Positions 48,788 to 58,919 of a stretch of 64,000 bases of DNA are shown piece by piece. Each line of letters begins with the position of its first letter. Within the stretch, counting starts at the first letter, position 1. The stretch is from Pseudoalteromonas luteoviolacea. GTDB taxonomy: Bacteria > Pseudomonadota > Gammaproteobacteria > Enterobacterales > Alteromonadaceae. Under the pieces are notes generated by a model. That model was given only the letters and a program-made list of their open reading frames with translations, was not told where the DNA came from and ran no database searches. Position numbers and translations under genes: made by a program. The DNA lies in contig NZ_MAUJ01000004.1 of assembly GCF_001696455.1 (NCBI RefSeq), positions 248,001-312,000 on the forward strand. The letters are read 5' to 3'.

Positions 48788-49783
48788 ATGAAATCAGATT
48801 ACTTGGTAACACAGCAACAAATAGCACGTGTAAAAAGCGCATTTTCAGCGCAGTTAACGGAGCGCCTTGGCCTAATTGAAGTACAGGCACCCATCTTGGC
48901 GAAAGTGGGTGACGGTATACAAGATAACCTAAGTGGCACCGAGCAAGCTGTTTCAGTCAAAGTGAAAACATTACCTGAAAGTGAGTTTGAGGTCGTGCAT
49001 TCATTGGCAAAATGGAAGCGCAAAACCCTCGGTGATTATGGCTTTTCAATTGGTGAAGGTCTGTATACCCACATGAAAGCGCTACGTCCAGATGAAGATC
49101 GCCTTTCACCTATTCATTCTGTATTCGTTGACCAGTGGGACTGGGAAAAAGTGATTTGCGGTGACACACAACGAAGCTTAGAGACGTTAAAAGAAACGGT
49201 CAGCACGCTCTATCAATGCATCAAGGCTACAGAGCAAACAATTACAGATGAGTTTGGCTTAGCGTCTTTTTTACCTGAGAAAATTACGTTTGTTCATTCG
49301 GAAGAATTACGCAGCATGTATCCAGATTTCACAGCCAAGCAACGAGAAAAAGCAATCGCACAAGAATATGGCGCGGTGTTCTTAATCGGCATCGGCGGTG
49401 AATTAGGGGACGGCAAAATTCATGATGTTCGTGCACCTGACTATGATGACTGGTCAACACCAACTTGCGATAAATACCAAGGACTTAACGGAGATATTAT
49501 TGTTTGGAACCCGATACTTGAAGACGCATTCGAAATTTCATCTATGGGTATTCGAGTATGCCCTAAATCTTTAGCGCACCAATTAGAGTTGAGTGACGCC
49601 CAAGAGCGCACAGAGTTTGATTGGCACCAAGCGCTACTTGCTGGTGAGTTACCACAGACCATTGGTGGTGGGATAGGGCAGTCTAGACTCGTTATGTTAC
49701 TGCTGCAAAAAGCGCATATAGCCCAAGTGCAGGTAGGTGTTTGGCCTGACCAACTTAAGCAATCAGTTGAGGGTGTTTTATAA
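48788..49783 (+). CDS. asnA: Aspartate-ammonia ligase (asparagine synthetase A)
   Basis: A 331-residue class II synthetase-like enzyme making asparagine from aspartate, ammonia and ATP. Seen: [60 protein letters not shown] and [20 protein letters not shown], as in E. coli AsnA (330). A GAGG lies 9 bases before the ATG. It is divergent from asnC and convergent with fapA. Confidence 0.97.
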   Translation: MKSDYLVTQQQIARVKSAFSAQLTERLGLIEVQAPILAKVGDGIQDNLSGTEQAVSVKVKTLPESEFEVVHSLAKWKRKTLGDYGFSIGEGLYTHMKALRPDEDRLSPIHSVFVDQWDWEKVICGDTQRSLETLKETVSTLYQCIKATEQTITDEFGLASFLPEKITFVHSEELRSMYPDFTAKQREKAIAQEYGAVFLIGIGGELGDGKIHDVRAPDYDDWSTPTCDKYQGLNGDIIVWNPILEDAFEISSMGIRVCPKSLAHQLELSDAQERTEFDWHQALLAGELPQTIGGGIGQSRLVMLLLQKAHIAQVQVGVWPDQLKQSVEGVL

Positions 49784-49788
49784 ACTAT

Positions 49789-49809
49789 TAGGGGGCTTTG
49801 TGCCCCTTA
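49789..49809. terminator. Stem-loop between asnA and fapA
   Basis: AGGGG and CCCCT arms around a GCTTTGTG loop, followed by TTAAGTTTT; it touches the fapA stop codon. Probably the asnA terminator. Confidence 0.5.
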
Positions 49810-51417
49810 AGTTTTAAATTCTATTTCGATTTTTCCTTCTTGAAGTTTGGCAGTACAAGGCGGGTAGCTTCGATTAGTTCGATAGGTTTTGTCAAAAATA
49901 TGCAATTCAACACCAGAGTGCAATGCATTCGTTGCTTGAAGCTGGGTGCCTTCAAGGAGTTCATGCAGGGTGTGATCCAATTCACTGAGTTTATTTTCCA
50001 GTGCTTCGGCTTGTTGGCTATAGTGTGTTTGTGTTGCACTTATCTTAGCCATGAGCATCTTTTTCTTTTCAGCATCCTTTAATTGGTCCGCTTTTTCTAC
50101 CGCCTTTTGCAAGTTGTCAATTTGCTCGTCTGTTTCACCCAGCTCTCTAATACATTGATCGGTTTTGTTCGTGATCTCAATGCCAGAAGTTGCTAAATAA
50201 ACAGACATGGTTGCACCGGAAGGGCTGCCTATTTCCCCCGCCGTAACCGATTGCGCATCGAAGATGGTACCGCCAATGAGTTTTCCTCTCGGATTGTCTT
50301 CAAGCCCTACGAGGACTTTGCGCAATGCCTTAATATCACAGTGGTTAGCCTGCTTTTGAATGTATACATTACGCCCTTCTAAGTAGGTATACTGACCATG
50401 CACAATATTGATATCGCCTTTGGCTACCAGTTTACTTGTGAGGCTTTGGTCATTGTCGCTGTGATCTAAGTGGCCAATAACGCCGCCGCGTACCTCAATA
50501 TTACCATCGCTAAAAATTTCCCCAGAATCGACAGTGCCCATGATAGTTACGTCTCCGGACGCTTTAACCTTCATTCCCGGTTCAACATTATGCGTCACAA
50601 TAACGCTGCCACTGAAGTCGATATGGCCGCTTTTAACGTTGACATCATTGATGGTAAATATATCGTCGACGCGCATGCCATTGGCAATGTCTGAAGGGCA
50701 ACCTGCAATGGTCGCGATTAATTCTAGCGGATTGGATTGGGAGATTTCAGTTCCTTCACCAGCAACTAATTGAAATGTTTCTCCGGGCACGGGTTCTATT
50801 GTTTCGCCCGTGACCGTAAAGCCCTCTTTCCCCGGCGTGGCTGGTCTTTGTGTAATGAGCAAAGTACCTGGAGATACGCTCGACAAAGCACCAAAGTCAC
50901 GCATATCGACTGTGCCATCTTCTCTCAGTTTGGGTTGTTTCAGGCGTTCTTTTAAGGTCAGGACATGAGAGATAAGTTTTGCGGGTAAGCCATTTTCAGG
51001 TGGGCGGCCTTGGGCAATGATGCCAGAATACTCAGAGCCCGGTTGAGCATCAAATTGCTTAGATAAAACTTTTTCTAAATAGGCCTGTTTGTAACCACGA
51101 CACACACCGGCTTTTACAATAATTTTTTTTGCTTGATCGAGGCTTATCAGGCTACCACCTTTTGCAGTTATGAGCTTAGCCGAGGCCTGCATTTTATCGT
51201 CTGAGATAGAGACTATTAGCTCAGCGTCTTTTTGTTTGGCTACGAGAAGTTGTTGTTCAGAAACATCACTTTGAAAATATGCTGCGATAGAATCGTGATC
51301 TACCTCACAGTCAGCGTAAGGAGAGCACTCTAATGCCTCGACTATAAAAGCTTGGCTAGGTGGTGTTGCTGTTGCAACATCCATTAAAACTTGGCCATTT
51401 TTAGTGACTTTAAACAC
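49807..51417 (-). CDS. FapA-family (DUF342) polymer-scaffold-like protein
   Basis: A 536-residue DUF342 protein: an N-terminal domain, then a beta-helix FapA region rich in repeated VTIMGTVDSGEIFSDGNIEV-type rungs, and a C-terminal coiled coil (about residues 425-490). DUF342 proteins include FapA; some relatives influence membrane or septum processes. Start: GTG 51417, because AAGGA lies 7 bases upstream; TTG 51462 would extend it by 15 codons without a good site. It stands between asnA and ridA, interrupting the spoT-trmH-recG order. Role here unknown. Confidence 0.8.
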   Translation of the reverse strand: MFKVTKNGQVLMDVATATPPSQAFIVEALECSPYADCEVDHDSIAAYFQSDVSEQQLLVAKQKDAELIVSISDDKMQASAKLITAKGGSLISLDQAKKIIVKAGVCRGYKQAYLEKVLSKQFDAQPGSEYSGIIAQGRPPENGLPAKLISHVLTLKERLKQPKLREDGTVDMRDFGALSSVSPGTLLITQRPATPGKEGFTVTGETIEPVPGETFQLVAGEGTEISQSNPLELIATIAGCPSDIANGMRVDDIFTINDVNVKSGHIDFSGSVIVTHNVEPGMKVKASGDVTIMGTVDSGEIFSDGNIEVRGGVIGHLDHSDNDQSLTSKLVAKGDINIVHGQYTYLEGRNVYIQKQANHCDIKALRKVLVGLEDNPRGKLIGGTIFDAQSVTAGEIGSPSGATMSVYLATSGIEITNKTDQCIRELGETDEQIDNLQKAVEKADQLKDAEKKKMLMAKISATQTHYSQQAEALENKLSELDHTLHELLEGTQLQATNALHSGVELHIFDKTYRTNRSYPPCTAKLQEGKIEIEFKT

Positions 51418-51796
51418 AGGCTTTTCCTTATCGACCGAGCGGCCTTTGCAAAAGGCTCGCAAAAAATCTAACTCTTGTAAGCTTGCAACCGTATTGCCTT
51501 TCTTAAACCCTCAAATAAAAGGGGCATTATTCGTAAGACAGGCTTGAGCCAGATAAATTCCATCACCACTCTAATCAGCGGTTTTGTCTGTTTAAAATTA
51601 ATTAGTGCCAATGCGCTGGTTTATCTTATGACTCACTTCCAGCTTGCTTAATTAATATTATGTAGTCAAGTGGTTAAGATCAAAGTTCAAAGTGCAAATA
51701 AAACATTTTTTATAGATAGGTGACGGAGTGTTTGAATTGATTGGACATAAAAAAGCCCGCGTATTGCGGGCTTATTATTGAGTTTACTAAAAGTGC
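51418..51796. other. Intergenic region between fapA and ridA
   Basis: 379 bases with no gene that I can support. It holds the fapA upstream region and, next to ridA, the terminator at 51751-51775. Nothing else was recognised. Confidence 0.6.
51751..51775 (-). terminator. Intrinsic terminator after ridA
   Basis: Read on the minus strand, AAGCCCGC-AATAC-GCGGGCTT is followed by T4. It ends the spoT-ridA transcript, 22 bases after the ridA stop. Confidence 0.88.
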
Positions 51797-52189
51797 CTAA
51801 TTAGTAGAAGGCAGCTCCATGATGCCGTCTATTTCTATTTGGACATTTTTAGGTAACTCCTTCACACCGATTGCAGCTCTTGCTGGGTACGGCGTTTTGA
51901 AATACTGACTCATAATTTCATTCACCGTTGCAAAGTGGCTCAGATCAGTCAAAAATATATTTACCTTGACCATGTCTTGTAACTCTCCACCTGCCGCTTT
52001 GCATACTGCTGAGAGGTTCTTAAACACTTGATGCGTTTGCTCTGCGAAATCTTCAGAAATGACTTCCATTGTTTTTGGAACCAGTGGAATTTGTCCAGAC
52101 AAATATACGGCTGTGCCCACTTTAATCGCTTGATTATATGTCCCAATGGCTGCTGGCGCTTCGTCAGTAGATATGATTGCTTTGGTCAT
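51797..52189 (-). CDS. ridA: 2-iminobutanoate/2-iminopropanoate deaminase RidA
   Basis: A 130-residue YjgF/RidA trimeric enzyme that hydrolyses reactive enamines and imines released by PLP enzymes such as threonine dehydratase. Seen: [30 protein letters not shown], and the active-site Arg region [19 protein letters not shown] with the C-terminal EIDGIM. An AAAGGA precedes the ATG. It lies 11 bases after spoT, an arrangement known from other gammaproteobacteria. Confidence 0.95.
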   Translation of the reverse strand: MTKAIISTDEAPAAIGTYNQAIKVGTAVYLSGQIPLVPKTMEVISEDFAEQTHQVFKNLSAVCKAAGGELQDMVKVNIFLTDLSHFATVNEIMSQYFKTPYPARAAIGVKELPKNVQIEIDGIMELPSTN

Positions 52190-52200
52190 AATACGTTCCT

Positions 52201-54303
52201 TTAGCGTTTGCGATAAACGCGTTGTACATCTGGCATTACTCGGATTTTTCGCATGATATTTGCAACGTGGATCCTATCTTTTACAGTAACACCTAGATCA
52301 ATAATATATAAATTGCTTTCTTTTTCTTCGGTTGCAATCTCAACGATATTTGCCTGCGCGCTGGCGACAACATTCGTCAGTTTGGCTAGCGCACCTTGGT
52401 GGTTGATAATTTCAACACGTAAAGCGGCAATATATTCTTTTTCAGGGTTATCTTCCCATTTTACCACACAGTATTTGGCGCGTTCGTTTTCCCAGCCTTT
52501 GATATTGCGACACTCTTGTCTATGTACCATTAGGCCTTTACCTTGGCTAACATAGGCTGCGATGGCATCGCCAGGTACGGGTCGACAGCACTTCGCATAG
52601 GTGACCAGCATACCTTCAGTACCGATAATGGCCGCTTTTGCTTGTTTAGCAAAGCTCTCTATCCCATCGTCGGCTTGAAGTAACCTTTTTGCAATCAACA
52701 CACTCATGATATTGCCATTACCGATTTCTACAAGCAGTTCAAGTAAGGTGTTTAGGTTATGCTCTTCAAGTACGCGCTCTATTTGTTCGGTAGGGATGTC
52801 ATCGAGTTTTTGCTCTCCAAGAGCTGAATCTAGAAGGCGTCTGCCCAATTGAATTGACTCTTCTTGGTGCTGGCTCTTCAAGTAGTTGCGTACTCCTAAT
52901 CTCGCCTTACCGGTGACAATAAAGTTTAACCAAGTGGCGTTAGGGTGTGCTCCCGAGCTGGTAATAATCTCAACTGTTTGCCCGGTATCGAGCTCTTTAC
53001 TGAGAGGATACGGCTTGCGATTAACGCGTGCCCCGACACACGTATTACCGACATCGGTGTGCACGGCGTAAGCAAAGTCTACCGCAGTTGCGCCCATGGG
53101 AAGCTCAATAATACGGCCATCAGGCGTGAACACGTATATTTCTTCAGGGAAGAGTTCTGTTTTTACGTTTTCTACGAATTCAAACGAAGACCCTGCACTT
53201 TGCTGCAGTTCCAGCAAGCTCTGCATCCATTGGCGAGCACGCTGCTGAGCAGTATGACCGGCGCTGTCTCCAGACTTTTTATACATCCAGTGTGCGGCAA
53301 CCCCTTTGTCCGCCATATGATCCATATCGTGAGTACGAATTTGAATTTCTACGGGAATACCGTGAGGCCCAACAAGGGAGGTATGCAGTGATTGATAGCC
53401 ATTGGTTTTAGGTACGGCGATGTAATCTTTAAAGCGTGTCTCGATAGGCTTATACAAGTTATGGGCAACACCGAGTACGCGATAACAGGTATCTATGTCA
53501 TCGACATTGATTCTGAACGCATAAATATCCATCACTTCATTAAACAACAGCTCTTTATTAAGCATCTTGCGATAAATACTATACAGATGTTTCTCTCGGC
53601 CTTTTACAGAGGCTGAAATACCGGCTTCTTCTAACCTTGATTCAATTTCGGTTTGAATGTTACTGATAACTTCTTTTCTATTACCACGCGCTTTGGCGAC
53701 TTCTGATTTCAAAGCGCGATGACGCATTGGGTATAACGCTTGGAAACCTAAATCTTCAAGCTCATTTTTTATGTCGTGAATACCCAACCTATTCGCAATT
53801 GGTGCGAATATTTCAAGAGTTTCTCTGGCAATTCTTCTGCGTTTTTCAGGTCTTAAAAAGCCTAATGTACGCATATTGTGGGTTCTATCAGCAAGCTTGA
53901 TCAAGATAACGCGGATATCCTGCGTCATTGCCATGATCATTTTACGATAGTTCTCGGCTTGAAATTCTTTTTTGTCTTTAAAGTCGAGTTTGTCTAATTT
54001 ACTGACGCCCGCAACAAGTTCAGCGACGGTTTCACCAAATATTTCAGCTAAGTCTGCCTGACTAAAGTCTGTGTCTTCAATAACATCGTGCATTAATGCC
54101 GCCATCAATGTTTCATGGTCTAGCTTCATGCTGGCAAGTATTTGCGTGACTTCTACTGGGTGGGTGATATACGGTTCACCACTTGAGCGAGTTTGTCCCT
54201 CATGCGCTTCACGAGCGACAACATAGGCTTTTTGCACCAGTTCAACGTCTTCTGGTGATAAGTACTCTGAGATTTTTTTCTTGAGGCCTTCAAATAGATA
54301 CAT
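52201..54303 (-). CDS. spoT: Bifunctional (p)ppGpp synthetase/hydrolase SpoT
   Basis: A 700-residue stringent-response enzyme. Seen: the HD hydrolase domain ([29 protein letters not shown]), the RelA/SpoT synthetase region ([17 protein letters not shown]), a TGS domain (PKEIY-like [18 protein letters not shown]), a conserved [10 protein letters not shown] zinc-finger/CC region and a C-terminal ACT domain. Length matches E. coli SpoT (702), and the intact HD motif argues for hydrolase activity. It is downstream of rpoZ, but an intrinsic terminator lies between. Confidence 0.97.
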   Translation of the reverse strand: MYLFEGLKKKISEYLSPEDVELVQKAYVVAREAHEGQTRSSGEPYITHPVEVTQILASMKLDHETLMAALMHDVIEDTDFSQADLAEIFGETVAELVAGVSKLDKLDFKDKKEFQAENYRKMIMAMTQDIRVILIKLADRTHNMRTLGFLRPEKRRRIARETLEIFAPIANRLGIHDIKNELEDLGFQALYPMRHRALKSEVAKARGNRKEVISNIQTEIESRLEEAGISASVKGREKHLYSIYRKMLNKELLFNEVMDIYAFRINVDDIDTCYRVLGVAHNLYKPIETRFKDYIAVPKTNGYQSLHTSLVGPHGIPVEIQIRTHDMDHMADKGVAAHWMYKKSGDSAGHTAQQRARQWMQSLLELQQSAGSSFEFVENVKTELFPEEIYVFTPDGRIIELPMGATAVDFAYAVHTDVGNTCVGARVNRKPYPLSKELDTGQTVEIITSSGAHPNATWLNFIVTGKARLGVRNYLKSQHQEESIQLGRRLLDSALGEQKLDDIPTEQIERVLEEHNLNTLLELLVEIGNGNIMSVLIAKRLLQADDGIESFAKQAKAAIIGTEGMLVTYAKCCRPVPGDAIAAYVSQGKGLMVHRQECRNIKGWENERAKYCVVKWEDNPEKEYIAALRVEIINHQGALAKLTNVVASAQANIVEIATEEKESNLYIIDLGVTVKDRIHVANIMRKIRVMPDVQRVYRKR

Positions 54304-54405
54304 TCACACTCCAATGTTCCAGTGAAGTTAATAGATAGTTATTATTGAATATACGATGAATTGGCTCGGAAGCCAACGCAAAGGCATACAGCTTTTGCAA
54401 TATAA

Positions 54406-54435
54406 TGAAAAAAAACGCCAGCAAAAGCTGGCGTT
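54406..54435 (-). terminator. Intrinsic terminator after rpoZ
   Basis: On the minus strand AACGCCAG-CTTTTG-CTGGCGTT is followed by T8. It lies 50 bases after rpoZ and 110 bases before spoT, so spoT needs its own promoter or read-through. Confidence 0.9.
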
Positions 54436-54485
54436 CATTCAAACTTTACTAAGACTTGGCATATATAGCCGTCTAAAAGTTTATT

Positions 54486-54761
54486 TTAGCGGTTACCACC
54501 AACGATGGCTGCTACTGCTGCTAGCTCAGCTGCCTCTTGGTTTTGTTGCTCTTCACGGTCGATCATATCCAAAGAGTCTGTTGTTACTAGACCTTCTTCA
54601 ATTTCACGTAGCGCGATAACAGTTGGCTTGTCATTTTCGGCTTCAACCATAGGGTCTTTACCACCAACAGAAATCTGACGAGCGCGACGCGCTGCAACAA
54701 GGATTAAATCGAAACGGTTACCAATTTTATCTACTGCATCTTCTACAGTTACGCGAGCCAT
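54486..54761 (-). CDS. rpoZ: RNA polymerase omega subunit
   Basis: A 91-residue subunit that folds around the beta-prime C-terminus and helps ppGpp binding. The start [20 protein letters not shown] and the VAARRARQI motif are typical; the C-terminal tail is alanine- and glutamine-rich. The gmk-rpoZ-spoT order matches E. coli. Confidence 0.97.
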   Translation of the reverse strand: MARVTVEDAVDKIGNRFDLILVAARRARQISVGGKDPMVEAENDKPTVIALREIEEGLVTTDSLDMIDREEQQNQEAAELAAVAAIVGGNR

Positions 54762-54850
54762 CGAAGCACTCCAAAAAATTATACATTTAGCAAAGGGCTA
54801 GTTTACTGTAAAGTGCCCGCTTCGCCAAGTGAATGGTTAAAATTTATCGA

Positions 54851-54876
54851 AAGCAATTGCCATGGGGCGATTGCTT
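54851..54876 (-). terminator. Stem-loop between gmk and rpoZ
   Basis: An 11-pair stem (one wobble) with arms AAGCAATTGCC and GGCGATTGCTT around ATGG, 18 bases after the gmk stop. The minus-strand T tract is broken (TTTCGATAAATTTT), so it may only attenuate. Confidence 0.5.
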
Positions 54877-54894
54877 AAGTGTAATAATCAACTC

Positions 54895-55515
54895 TTAAGC
54901 TAACAGCTGTGCTATCAGATCTTGGTGTCGAGTTTGTTGTGCTTTGGTCTGTAATCTCGCAGCAATAACAATGTGTTCTAACTCCGCTAGCGCGACATTG
55001 AAGTCATCATTGACAATCACATAGTCAAATTCATCATAGTGGCTGCTTTCTGACTTCGCTTCTGCCATACGACCCGCGATGACTTCTTGAGAGTCTTGGC
55101 CACGGTTATTAAGGCGTTTTTCTAGTTCGGCTTGAGAAGGCGGCAAAATAAAGACCGTTTTAACTTCTGGCATGAGATCTCTAACTTGTCTCGCACCTTG
55201 CCAGTCAATGTCCAAAAACACATCGATACCATTGTTTAACTGATCTTCAATCGCTTGTTTTGATGTGCCATAGTAGTTTTCAAATACTTGCGCCCATTCA
55301 AAGAAGTCACCCTTGTCAATTAAGGCTTTAAACTCATCAACGTTAACAAAGTGGTAGTGCTCACCGTTGTTCTCACCTGGGCGAGGCGCGCGTGTAGTGT
55401 GAGAAACAGAAACTTTTATGTTTGCTTGTTTTTCCAATAAAGCTTTGATTAAGCTTGATTTACCAGCACCGGATGGCGCAGATAAGATAAACAGATTACC
55501 ACGTGTCATTGTCAT
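54895..55515 (-). CDS. gmk: Guanylate kinase
   Basis: A 206-residue kinase phosphorylating GMP to GDP. Seen: P-loop [38 protein letters not shown], and [23 protein letters not shown] 55515 is used; ATG 55509 two codons later is equally possible. It is upstream of rpoZ, with the MCP gene on its other side in the same direction. Confidence 0.97.
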   Translation of the reverse strand: MTMTRGNLFILSAPSGAGKSSLIKALLEKQANIKVSVSHTTRAPRPGENNGEHYHFVNVDEFKALIDKGDFFEWAQVFENYYGTSKQAIEDQLNNGIDVFLDIDWQGARQVRDLMPEVKTVFILPPSQAELEKRLNNRGQDSQEVIAGRMAEAKSESSHYDEFDYVIVNDDFNVALAELEHIVIAARLQTKAQQTRHQDLIAQLLA

Positions 55516-55615
55516 AGTGAGACCTTTGTGTACTCAAAAGGAGATAAAATAGAGCCCGTTACTGCTCGTAAAAAAGCCCTATTTTAAATCTTTGAGCCCA
55601 GAGTTACCAGCGCAG

Positions 55616-57628
55616 TTATCCGCGTAACCTAAATCGACTGACTAAAGCGGCCAGTTCTTCAGCTTGCTTATTGAGCTCTTGAGCCGAGTGTGCAGCAACT
55701 TGGGTATCTTGTAAGGAGCTCTGGCTGGACTGTTCTATTTGCGAAATATCTCGCGCCATTTCACTGGCTACCACGGACTGCTCTTCAGTTGCAGTTGCAA
55801 TAGATTGGATCATCGCGGCGATTTCACTGGCCCCTGTGACAATGCCTTCAAGCTGAGTCCCTGCATCTTCGGCCATAGTCACACTGTGGTTTACCTGTGA
55901 AACGCTGTTTTCCATTGATTTTACTGCATGCTCAGTTTGAGACTGAATTGATTGCACCGTACTGACAACCTCTTCAGTTGCTTTCGATGTACGCTCTGCC
56001 AATGTTCTAACTTCATCTGCAACAACGGCAAAACCTCTACCTTGTTCTCCCGCACGAGCTGCTTCGATGGCGGCGTTCAGTGCCAGTAGGTTGGTCTGCT
56101 CTGCAATACTGCCAATTACACCGATCACATTACCAATTTGGCTACTTAACTCGCCTAAATGGGTCACATTTTCTGATGTATCTTGAACTTCATTTGAGGC
56201 AGATTTAATTTTATCTACCGTTGACGTTACTGTGGAGCCACCCTCTGATGCGAGATTACGTGCGCCTTCGGCATGGCTTGCTGCAACCTGACTTTGTGAA
56301 GCAACCTCAGATACCGTTGCACTCATCTCTTCTATCGCCGTTGCGACTTGTGTCGATTGATCTGCCGAGGCTTGGCTGCGAGAGGCTATCTGGTTGTTTG
56401 TATCTGCTATTTCGTTGCTTGATGTTTTGACATCATTGACCACATTACTGATGGCTTGTAGTAAATTATTCAGGGAGTTGGACATTTTATTGGTTGCCTC
56501 GGCGAGGCTATCAATTTCATCTTTGCCTTGGTGCTGAATGAGAGGTTTAGAAATATCGCCCTCGCTGATCCCTTCGGCAATAATAAGTACCTCACTTAAG
56601 CGCGTGACAATCGAGCGGCTGATCACATAAGCCACGGCAATGGCAATAACAGCTGCAATCAGGGTGATCATAATGATGATCACAAGTGTGGTATTGAGCC
56701 CTTCTACTAAGTGGTCTAGCGCATTGGTGGCATCGACCTTTTCTTCTTCACTTGAGACACTCAAAATGTCAGACAGTTCGACCATTTGTTTGGACGTTAA
56801 ATCTCTGAGTTTTTGTTGTGCTTTTATGTAGGCGGTTGAGTCATAAGTTCTAAAAACGTCTTTCGCTTCGCTTTGAATCTCGGCGAACATCTCTTCAATA
56901 CGTGCGATGTCGCGCAGCTCATTTGGCTTTTGCTCTAATGGCTTCAATAAATTCAAGTAATTTCGAAAGCTTTGTGCATCATCATTAAAATCGGCTTCAG
57001 CGGCAGGCGCACCCGTAGTATGAGAAATAATGGCTGCTATCATATCCCCAGCTTCATCCACGAGTTCAAGGTAATAGCGCACACCCGGCAAGTCATCATT
57101 CAGTGACTCTTGCAAGTCTGAAGACTTCATTGCGTCATTGAACTCTTGTTCTTTCAGCGAGTCGAGCAAGCCTTCCAACTCTTCACCAGTGCCTTTGTCT
57201 AACTTATCAACTCGCTCTTTGACTTGTGCGTAGGCTCTTGGGTCATACTTGGCAAAAATTTCGTTGTTTACATCACGGTGAAATTTTTCTGCAAGCGCCA
57301 TGATGCGCGCCATTTTCTCGCGATCTGATTGCTTTGCAGACTCGTACCCGTATAACTCTTTTTGTGTGGTTTTAAAGCGCTCGAATAGTTGGTTAAACTG
57401 ACCTGCTTTACTCACATCTCCATTAAGGTATTCAAGTGCGGTATTGTTGAGTTGATATTCGAGGTGTAAGAGTCGGTTATAGAGGATCATACCCGGCAAA
57501 TCATCACCTTTAACCTCAAATGCGCGCGCAGTTTCAGTGGAGACCTTAAACCAGACGACAGTGCTTGAAAACACCATCAATGCGATAAGGCAACCAAAGG
57601 CCAAATATAGCTTTTTGCTCAAGTTCAT
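55616..57628 (-). CDS. Methyl-accepting chemotaxis protein
   Basis: A 670-residue chemoreceptor. Seen: N-terminal membrane helix (residues about 9-26), a helical periplasmic sensor of roughly 270 residues, a second membrane helix with [20 protein letters not shown], a HAMP domain ([18 protein letters not shown]), and a long signalling coiled coil whose tip contains [40 protein letters not shown]. The sensor is long and all-helical, compatible with an HBM-type domain, but I cannot name the ligand. ATG 57628 is preferred to TTG 57640. There is no CheB/CheR-binding pentapeptide at the C-terminus. Confidence 0.93.
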   Translation of the reverse strand: MNLSKKLYLAFGCLIALMVFSSTVVWFKVSTETARAFEVKGDDLPGMILYNRLLHLEYQLNNTALEYLNGDVSKAGQFNQLFERFKTTQKELYGYESAKQSDREKMARIMALAEKFHRDVNNEIFAKYDPRAYAQVKERVDKLDKGTGEELEGLLDSLKEQEFNDAMKSSDLQESLNDDLPGVRYYLELVDEAGDMIAAIISHTTGAPAAEADFNDDAQSFRNYLNLLKPLEQKPNELRDIARIEEMFAEIQSEAKDVFRTYDSTAYIKAQQKLRDLTSKQMVELSDILSVSSEEEKVDATNALDHLVEGLNTTLVIIIMITLIAAVIAIAVAYVISRSIVTRLSEVLIIAEGISEGDISKPLIQHQGKDEIDSLAEATNKMSNSLNNLLQAISNVVNDVKTSSNEIADTNNQIASRSQASADQSTQVATAIEEMSATVSEVASQSQVAASHAEGARNLASEGGSTVTSTVDKIKSASNEVQDTSENVTHLGELSSQIGNVIGVIGSIAEQTNLLALNAAIEAARAGEQGRGFAVVADEVRTLAERTSKATEEVVSTVQSIQSQTEHAVKSMENSVSQVNHSVTMAEDAGTQLEGIVTGASEIAAMIQSIATATEEQSVVASEMARDISQIEQSSQSSLQDTQVAAHSAQELNKQAEELAALVSRFRLRG

Positions 57629-58130
57629 ATTGTTACCCAAGAAAGTTGTTTACTCCAATTCCCTGGAATATCAAATTTGCCTACCCAAATTATTATTTAA
57701 GGTTAAGAAAATTGCGAATTTGGGAATTAATTTCTCAATTGATTGTTCCGTATTCAGTTATGAAGTGATTCATAATTATCTATTCAAGGGACACAGCTGA
57801 TTTATAATTGGCATAGAGAGCGGGACTATTGCTTGTTTTTGAGGCGACGGGCAATACTTTTAGTCACTAAAGTGAGAAAACAAATAGCCTAAATTACAGC
57901 GCTCAGATGCATGTGCTAAGCCTTTTAAAATTAAGCGCTATAGACACGAATACTCTTTTGCAGGTTAAGGCTCATATCATTAGAAAAAACTAAACCAGTG
58001 CACGGGCTCTTGGAAGGTGAGGGCTATTGGTTAAAAATATTACCTTAAGACTCATTGTAGATTTACTAACGAAAGCGGCCTTTATAAAGCCTGTTATCAG
58101 TGTCTGGAAGATTAATATGTAAATTTTCAT
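57629..58130. other. AT-rich intergenic region between the chemoreceptor and the peptide array
   Basis: About 500 bases without a supported gene. A minus-strand frame at 57990-58130 (46 codons) ends with NSPHLPRARALV, which weakly echoes the S-P-x-L-P-x-R motif of the peptide array, but it has no Gly-Gly and no ribosome site. It could be a decayed sixth copy or chance. The left end holds the chemoreceptor upstream region. Confidence 0.35.
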
Positions 58131-58162
58131 AAGAGTAAGCATTAAAACACGCGCTTACTCTT
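58131..58162 (-). terminator. Hairpin ending the small-peptide array
   Basis: AAGAGTAAGC and GCTTACTCTT pair perfectly (10 bp) around a 12-base loop, 21 bases after the last peptide stop codon. On the minus strand it is followed by ATGAAAATTTAC, so the T tract is poor; it may act as a terminator or as a 3' stabilising stem. Confidence 0.55.
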
Positions 58163-58182
58163 AAAGTCTGGCTGTTAGTTCT

Positions 58183-58317
58183 TTAATGCTTCGCCGGTGT
58201 ATCAATCAGTTCGTAGCCAACTTGAGCGGATGCTTGAGATCTTTCTGGTAGCTTAGGAGAGCTTCCATTTGCTCCCCCTTTAATATGAATTAACAGGTCT
58301 GTTTTCAGTGATTTCAT
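58183..58317 (-). CDS. Double-glycine leader peptide, array copy 5
   Basis: A 44-residue peptide, last of five tandem paralogues. The leader MKSLKTDLLIHIKGG ends with Gly-Gly at residues 14-15, then ANGSSPKLPERSQAS carries the array's S-P-x-L-P-x-R-S-x-A motif. AGGGAATTGAATT before the ATG is a good ribosome site. Predicted mature product: 29 residues, if cut after Gly-Gly. The family is not one I recognise. Confidence 0.72.
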   Translation of the reverse strand: MKSLKTDLLIHIKGGANGSSPKLPERSQASAQVGYELIDTPAKH

Positions 58318-58346
58318 AATTCAATTCCCTCTAAATTTGCATATGT

Positions 58347-58454
58347 TTAATTATTCAGGACTTCTTTGATAAGACATGCGTTTTTAGGTAGTTCGGGAGA
58401 GCGAGCATTACCACCCTTAACCTCTTCCCAGTACTTTTGAGGTAAAACTTTCAT
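58347..58454 (-). CDS. Double-glycine leader peptide, array copy 4
   Basis: A 35-residue peptide. The ATG at 58454 places Gly-Gly at residues 14-15 (MKVLPQKYWEEVKGG), exactly as in the other copies, followed by NARSPELPKNACLIK. It keeps S-P-x-L-P but lacks the R-S and gains a cysteine. An in-frame ATG at 58484 would add ten residues but has no ribosome site. Predicted mature product 20 residues. It is the most divergent copy. Confidence 0.65.
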   Translation of the reverse strand: MKVLPQKYWEEVKGGNARSPELPKNACLIKEVLNN

Positions 58455-58522
58455 TTTTTTACATCCATTTATTAAAATTTTCATTGATTCGCAGAAACTT
58501 TTTAGTCAAACCAATAGTGAAG

Positions 58523-58657
58523 TCAATCACGCGGTTTTACGAATAAGCTTGGTATAATACTGGACTGCGATATTGCTTGGCTTCTTTTTGGCAAATCTGG
58601 TGAACTTGCATATCCACCAACAATAAATTTAATCATTTGTTTATTCAGTGTTTTCAT
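58523..58657 (-). CDS. Double-glycine leader peptide, array copy 3
   Basis: A 44-residue peptide. The leader MKTLNKQMIKFIVGG has the same length and M-K/R-T-L start as the colicin V leader (MRTLTLNELDSVSGG). The core begins YASSPDLPKRSQAI, then diverges from copies 1 and 2 and ends in a basic FVKPRD. AAGGA lies 8 bases before the ATG. It is preceded by a spacer nearly identical to that before copy 2. Confidence 0.74.
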   Translation of the reverse strand: MKTLNKQMIKFIVGGYASSPDLPKRSQAISQSSIIPSLFVKPRD

Positions 58658-58710
58658 AATTCAATTCCTTCGATTAAGTTAGTAATACATGAGCTAAAAA
58701 CTCACTGTAA
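58658..58710. repeat. Duplicated spacer between peptide copies 2 and 3
   Basis: Nearly identical to the first 53 bases of the spacer at 58861-58919, including the ribosome site AAGGAATTGAATT. Its hairpin (TGAGCTAAAAACTCA) has one base changed compared with the other copy. Confidence 0.8.
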
Positions 58711-58860
58711 TTACACATAATTGCTTCCTTCCTTTATTGAATTGGGAGTTTTTTGTGCTTTATTTGGTTGCCAGTTTGCCATAGATCTATCTGGTAACTC
58801 TGGAGCGTTTGCACTTCCACCAACAATGAATTTAATCATTTTTTTATTCAGTATTTTCAT
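58711..58860 (-). CDS. Double-glycine leader peptide, array copy 2
   Basis: A 49-residue peptide. Leader MKILNKKMIKFIVGG, then SANAPELPDRSMANWQPNKA. It is closest to copy 1 over its whole length (QPNKxQ and a shared late PN-S/L-IK element), showing recent tandem duplication. AAGGA sits 8 bases before the ATG. Predicted mature product 34 residues with one Trp. Confidence 0.75.
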   Translation of the reverse strand: MKILNKKMIKFIVGGSANAPELPDRSMANWQPNKAQKTPNSIKEGSNYV

Positions 58861-58919
58861 AATTCAATTCCTTCGATTAAGTTAGTAATACATGAGCTAA
58901 AAGCTCACTGTAATTACAT
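58861..58919. repeat. Duplicated spacer between peptide copies 1 and 2
   Basis: Contains a perfect short hairpin TGAGCT-AAA-AGCTCA and the ribosome site of copy 2. The same unit recurs at 58658-58710, so the array grew by duplication of gene plus spacer. Confidence 0.8.

Noticed and set aside
57537..57800. Plus-strand 87-codon frame
   Set aside because: Overlaps the start of the chemoreceptor gene in antisense and shows no domain or ribosome site.
58452..58484. Longer start for peptide copy 4 at 58484
   Set aside because: It lacks a ribosome site and would move Gly-Gly to residues 24-25, unlike all other copies.
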